DNA from: Clostridia bacterium
GTDB taxonomy: Bacteria > Bacillota > Clostridia > Christensenellales > UBA1242
Assembly: GCA_017503445.1 (NCBI GenBank)
Contig: JAFVTB010000050.1
Location: 1-8,525 of the forward strand
Length of the DNA: 8,525 nt
Direction: 5' to 3'
The translations under genes were made by a program, and so were the position numbers. Position 1 is the stretch's first letter. Every line of letters begins with the position of its first letter. This document shows, piece by piece, positions 6,064 to 8,525 of this stretch. A model generated the notes under the pieces. That model saw only the letters and a program-made list of their open reading frames with translations, was not told where the DNA came from and searched no databases.

Positions 6064-6873
6064 ATGAATTTTCTTGTGATGCCACTTTGCGCGCGCAATA
6101 TGCCCGCAAAAGAAATAATCAATCTTCAAAAAACCTTTCAAAACCAGTTGCAAATTGTGATCTTGTGTGAAAAAAATCATCACATATTGCAGGAAATTCC
6201 AAAAAAATCAGGCATATTGGTTGACACTTATCCCGTTGGCACAAAAGAGGAAGAAATGATTTCAGCCACCATAAAAACCTTGCCGCCACAAGGATTGATT
6301 TTGGTGCGCGGAAATTGCAAATATTTCAATGTGCAAAGCATAAAACTTTTGTTGGAAAAAGCGCAATCAAGTGCAGATATTGCCCTTTTCCGCGCAAAAA
6401 AAATGGGCAAAATTAAGGGCTGGTTTTTAAAAATTTATAAAAAACTATCAAAGTTTTTTTTCAATTTCACATTTTTTGAAGGCAATATATCATTAATGTA
6501 TTTTTCCGCGCGCGCGCATCTTATACTGACAGAAACCAATGTTTCGGTGCTGACAAAAATCAATCGTTGGGTGCAAATGAATGTGGAATATATCGAAGTG
6601 GACGATCTGCCCAAATTAGCATCGCCAAAGATGCCAATTGGCTTAATTGTGAAATTTTCCAGCTATGCGGTTTGGACAGCCGCGATGATTTTTCTTTTGA
6701 TATTTTTGCCAAGTTTGATTACACTAAGCATAATGATGGCAATGCTGTTGGTCACAGGTGCGCTTTTGGGGCTTGTGCTTATGGGATATGTGGGTATGCA
6801 AATTTTTTGCCATAAACACATTGGCTCAGTGCGTGTCAAACAAATTGAACTTTGGGAAAGGAGGGAATTTTGA
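6064..6873 (+). CDS. Membrane protein resembling a degenerate GtrB-type family 2 glycosyltransferase
   Basis: A 269-aa protein that I do not recognise as a named family. Its layout follows GtrB/dolichol-phosphate-mannose-synthase-like glycosyltransferases: an N-terminal alpha/beta region; a GTKEEEMISATIKTL helix (59-73) where the family has its GkgaAlraG helix; a strand LILVRGN (78-84) where the DxD motif (DADLQ) is expected; then FNVQSIKLLLEKAQSSADIALFRAKK (88-113), a basic helix (111-130), and two adjacent C-terminal membrane helices (about 201-221 and 224-248) followed by a basic cytoplasmic tail. No DxD or nearby acidic pair is present in the expected strand, so a catalytic role is doubtful. 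Start ATG follows AAGGGGG (6053-6059). The stop TGA overlaps the TTG start of the next gene. The glycosyltransferase likeness is inferred from pattern order only; it may be a novel membrane-protein family. Confidence 0.75.
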   Translation: MNFLVMPLCARNMPAKEIINLQKTFQNQLQIVILCEKNHHILQEIPKKSGILVDTYPVGTKEEEMISATIKTLPPQGLILVRGNCKYFNVQSIKLLLEKAQSSADIALFRAKKMGKIKGWFLKIYKKLSKFFFNFTFFEGNISLMYFSARAHLILTETNVSVLTKINRWVQMNVEYIEVDDLPKLASPKMPIGLIVKFSSYAVWTAAMIFLLIFLPSLITLSIMMAMLLVTGALLGLVLMGYVGMQIFCHKHIGSVRVKQIELWERREF

Positions 6874-7985
6874 GACAATATTATCAAAAACTTGCACAAA
6901 ACATTGTGGAATATGCATGTGAAATCAAGCCAGGTGAACGCGTTTTGATTGATGCATCATGTGTGGACACAAAGTTTTTAAAAATCCTTGTTGCGCAAAT
7001 TTTTGCCGCGGGCGGCTTGCCGTTTGTGAAGTTTGGCGTGCAAGAAATTGGCAAAGAAGTGATGAAAAATATGACGCCGAAATATGCTACGCTTAAAACA
7101 CAATTTGATTTGCCAATGATGAAAGAAATGGACGCATATATTGGCATAGGTGGCACAAACAATGTGTTTGATGACAGCGATATCCCCGCAAAAAACATGC
7201 AAATATATTCAACGCATTATGTCAAACCCGTCCATTTTGAAGAACGCGTGAACAACACCAAATGGGTGATTTTGTCTTGGCCAACGCCGGGCTTTGCGCA
7301 AAGCGCGCAGATAAGCACCGATGCTTTTGAAGAAATGTTTTTCAAAGTTTGCACGCTGGATTATGCAAAGATGTCACGCGCAATGGATGCGCTTGTTGCA
7401 CTTATGGAAAAAACCGACAAGGTTCACATCAAAAGCCCCGGCACAGATTTGGTTTTTTCAATCAAAGGTATGAAAGCAATCAAATGCGATGGAAAAATGA
7501 ATATCCCTGATGGCGAAGTTTACACCGCACCAATCAAAGAAAGTGTGAATGGGGTGATAACTTATAATATCCCAAGTATGGAAAATGGCACACGTTTTGA
7601 TAATATCTGTTTTCATATTGAAAATGGCAAAATTGTGGAAGCCACCGCCGGCGCAAACACCGATAAACTGAATGAGATTTTGAACACTGATGAAGGTGCG
7701 CGCTTTTTTGGAGAGTTTGCAATTGGGGTGAATCCGTATATCACAAAACCAATGCTGGACACGCTTTTTGATGAAAAAATTTGTGGGTCAATTCACCTAA
7801 CACCGGGTGGATGCTATGATGATGCGGACAACGGAAATCAATCTGCGGTGCATTGGGATTTGGTGCTTTGCCAGCTTCCTGAATGCGGCGGCGGGGAAAT
7901 TTGGTTTGATGATGTGCTTATAAGAAAAGATGGCAGATTTGTTGCCGAAGAACTTTTGGGGCTTAACCCTGAAAATTTGATATAG
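6870..7985 (+). CDS. ampS: M29-family metallo-aminopeptidase (AmpS/PepS/AmpT type)
   Basis: Releases N-terminal residues from peptides in the cytosol, as a two-metal enzyme. With the TTG start at 6870 it is 371 aa, about 40 shorter than typical AmpS/AmpT. The N-terminus YYQKLAQNIVEYACEIKPGERVLI is the usual opening of the family. Expected metal ligands are all present: E216 in NIPDGEVYTAP, E282 in FGEFAIG, H309 in SIHLTPG, and H328 plus D330 in SAVHWDLV; the E-to-E spacing of 66 residues matches the family. The C-terminal GGEIWFDDVLIRKDGRFV is also typical. TTG 6870 is chosen because AGGAGG (6859-6864) lies 5 nt upstream. The upstream in-frame TTG at 6852 would put that site inside the gene. 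TTG shares bases with the TGA of the preceding gene (TTGA), implying coupled translation. It is the third gene of the rpiB operon, though no functional link is obvious. Confidence 0.93.
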   Translation: MRQYYQKLAQNIVEYACEIKPGERVLIDASCVDTKFLKILVAQIFAAGGLPFVKFGVQEIGKEVMKNMTPKYATLKTQFDLPMMKEMDAYIGIGGTNNVFDDSDIPAKNMQIYSTHYVKPVHFEERVNNTKWVILSWPTPGFAQSAQISTDAFEEMFFKVCTLDYAKMSRAMDALVALMEKTDKVHIKSPGTDLVFSIKGMKAIKCDGKMNIPDGEVYTAPIKESVNGVITYNIPSMENGTRFDNICFHIENGKIVEATAGANTDKLNEILNTDEGARFFGEFAIGVNPYITKPMLDTLFDEKICGSIHLTPGGCYDDADNGNQSAVHWDLVLCQLPECGGGEIWFDDVLIRKDGRFVAEELLGLNPENLI

Positions 7986-7992
7986 GTTTTGA

Positions 7993-8092
7993 GGGCGCCC
8001 TTTGCGCAAGGCGGCATTTGCCGCCTTTGCCCGCCGCGTGGGCGCGGCGGAGCGGCGTGCGCCTTTGGCGCGGCCCGCTGCAAAGGGCGCCC
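7993..8092. repeat. GC-rich nested palindrome folding as a four-way junction (cloverleaf element)
   Basis: This 100-nt element is 78% GC in an AT-rich window. A perfect 13-bp outer stem, GGGCGCCCTTTGC (7993-8005) with GCAAAGGGCGCCC (8080-8092), encloses three hairpins that tile the interior with no unpaired bases. Hairpin 1 (8006-8030) has arms 8006-8015 and 8020-8030, one bulged T and an ATTT loop. Hairpin 2 (8031-8050) has arms CCGCCGCG/CGCGGCGG and a TGGG loop. Hairpin 3 (8051-8079) has AGCGG/CCGCT, a small internal loop, then GCGCC/GGCGC with a TTT loop. It lies 7 nt after the aminopeptidase stop and ends 22 nt before the gap ATG. It is not a tRNA (no T-loop or CCA) and has no T-run for an intrinsic terminator. 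It could be a dispersed extragenic palindrome, an mRNA processing or stabilising structure, or a regulatory RNA. Confidence 0.8.
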
Positions 8093-8098
8093 GTTTAT

Positions 8099-8105
8099 GG
8101 GAGGT
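8099..8105 (+). promoter_or_regulatory. Ribosome-binding site of gap
   Basis: GGGAGGT lies 10 nt upstream of the gap ATG (counted from GGAGG), slightly longer than usual, with a TATTATTAT spacer. The last bases of the cloverleaf (CCCG, 8090-8093) could pair with TGGG (8098-8101), but only if the outer stem of the cloverleaf opens. No promoter is recognisable between the aminopeptidase and gap, so gap may be read from the rpiB promoter. Confidence 0.7.
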
Positions 8106-8114
8106 ATTATTATT

Positions 8115-8525
8115 ATGAAAAAAATAAAAATTGGAATCAATGGCTTTGGCCGCATTGGGCGCATTCTTCTTCGCATAATTGCAAATCGCCCGGATATGGA
8201 GGTTGTTGCGGTCAACAATCCAAAACTCACGCTGGATTATGCAAAATATCAATTCACGCATGACACCATTTTTGGTCGCTGGAACGGCACTTGTGATATC
8301 AAAGGTGAATTTTTGGTTGTCAATGGCAAAAAAATCACCATTTTTGGCGCGGAAGAACCAAAACTTATCCCTTGGGATAAAGCAAATGTTGATGTTGTTG
8401 TTGATGCCACAGGGGTTTTCAAGTCACATAAAGCGCTTTCACAGCACATCAAGGGCAGCGTGAAAAAGGTGATCATCACCGCGCCTGCCGATGCCGATGT
8501 GCCAATGTTTGTTTATGGTGTGAAC
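8115..8525 (+). CDS. gap: Glyceraldehyde-3-phosphate dehydrogenase, N-terminal 137 residues (3' truncated by the window)
   Basis: Glycolytic enzyme converting glyceraldehyde 3-phosphate to 1,3-bisphosphoglycerate with NAD(P)+. The visible part is the Rossmann domain: INGFGRIGR (8-16, dinucleotide loop), EVVAVNN (29-35), LDYAKYQFTHDTIFGRW, VDVVVDATGVF (92-102 region, STGVF-type), VKKVIITAPA and VPMFVYGVN at the end. The catalytic Cys and the rest lie beyond the window. The pattern LDYAKYQFTHDTIFGRWNGT is closer to the E. coli GapA/eukaryotic-type branch than to the DAKTLAHLLKYDS branch common in Firmicutes. N35 replaces the Asp that normally binds the 2'-OH of NAD adenosine ribose, so NAD specificity may be relaxed. 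ATG is chosen from the GGAGG site and the canonical N-terminus. Confidence 0.96.
   Translation, partial: MKKIKIGINGFGRIGRILLRIIANRPDMEVVAVNNPKLTLDYAKYQFTHDTIFGRWNGTCDIKGEFLVVNGKKITIFGAEEPKLIPWDKANVDVVVDATGVFKSHKALSQHIKGSVKKVIITAPADADVPMFVYGVN

Noticed and set aside
7993..8092. Cloverleaf as a tRNA gene
   Set aside because: The arms are too long, there is no T-loop or anticodon-loop sequence, and the element is about 100 nt with a 13-bp outer stem.
7993..8092. GC-rich element as an intrinsic terminator of the aminopeptidase gene
   Set aside because: No T-run follows the outer stem (CCCGTTTATGGG follows), so it does not meet the usual pattern, although it could still slow polymerase.
7797..8261. 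Minus-strand open frame of 154 codons across the end of the aminopeptidase, the GC-rich element and the start of gap
   Set aside because: It is antisense to two clear genes and its protein is a low-complexity A/R/P-rich product of the GC-rich palindrome; no ribosome site or family motif.
1..8525. CRISPR array, insertion sequence, integrase or defence genes
   Set aside because: No direct-repeat/spacer pattern, transposase motifs or toxin-antitoxin-like pairs were found; almost all sequence is accounted for by the listed genes.

Overview
This window looks like chromosome from a low-GC Gram-positive bacterium of the Firmicutes (Bacillota), probably an uncultured gut-type Clostridia or Bacilli lineage. 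This is inferred from strong GGAGG-type ribosome sites, TTG alternative starts, compact genes, a SipW/TasA-like exported protein with a DUF6273-like domain, and household genes usual in that phylum. TGA is used as a stop, so the genetic code is standard. Assignment below phylum is not possible from the window alone.

Left block (1-3077, + strand). The window opens in the last 44 codons of a superfamily 1 (UvrD/HelD-like) helicase, which ends in an intrinsic terminator. A clear extended -10 promoter then drives cca (tRNA CCA-adding enzyme), rmuC (DNA recombination/nuclease-fold protein) and a HIT-family nucleotide hydrolase. The three genes overlap and form one operon ending in a GNRA-loop terminator. 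The predicted transcription start falls on the cca start codon, so cca may be translated from a leaderless mRNA.

Middle block (3078-5634). A spacer of about 130 bp that is almost pure A+T separates the first operon from a large convergent minus-strand gene. That gene encodes a 736-residue exported, N-terminally anchored protein with a DUF6273-like C-terminal domain. It has its own promoter and terminator. Its promoter and that of the next operon diverge from a 185-bp intergenic region, and an inverted repeat overlaps each -10 box.

Right block (5635-8525, + strand). The order is rpiB (ribose-5-phosphate isomerase B), a membrane protein that resembles a degenerate GtrB-type glycosyltransferase, an M29 metallo-aminopeptidase that starts with TTG inside the previous stop codon, and the 5' part of gap (glyceraldehyde-3-phosphate dehydrogenase). 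Between the aminopeptidase and gap lies the most striking element: a 100-nt, 78% GC sequence that folds on paper into a complete four-way junction (cloverleaf) with no unpaired bases at the junction. It sits just upstream of the gap ribosome-binding site.

Most of the window is ordinary housekeeping sequence. The points worth a second look are the cloverleaf element, the glycosyltransferase-like protein lacking an acidic DxD, the possible leaderless cca mRNA, and an Asp-to-Asn change at the cofactor-selecting position of GAPDH. I did not find a defence system, mobile element or CRISPR array.
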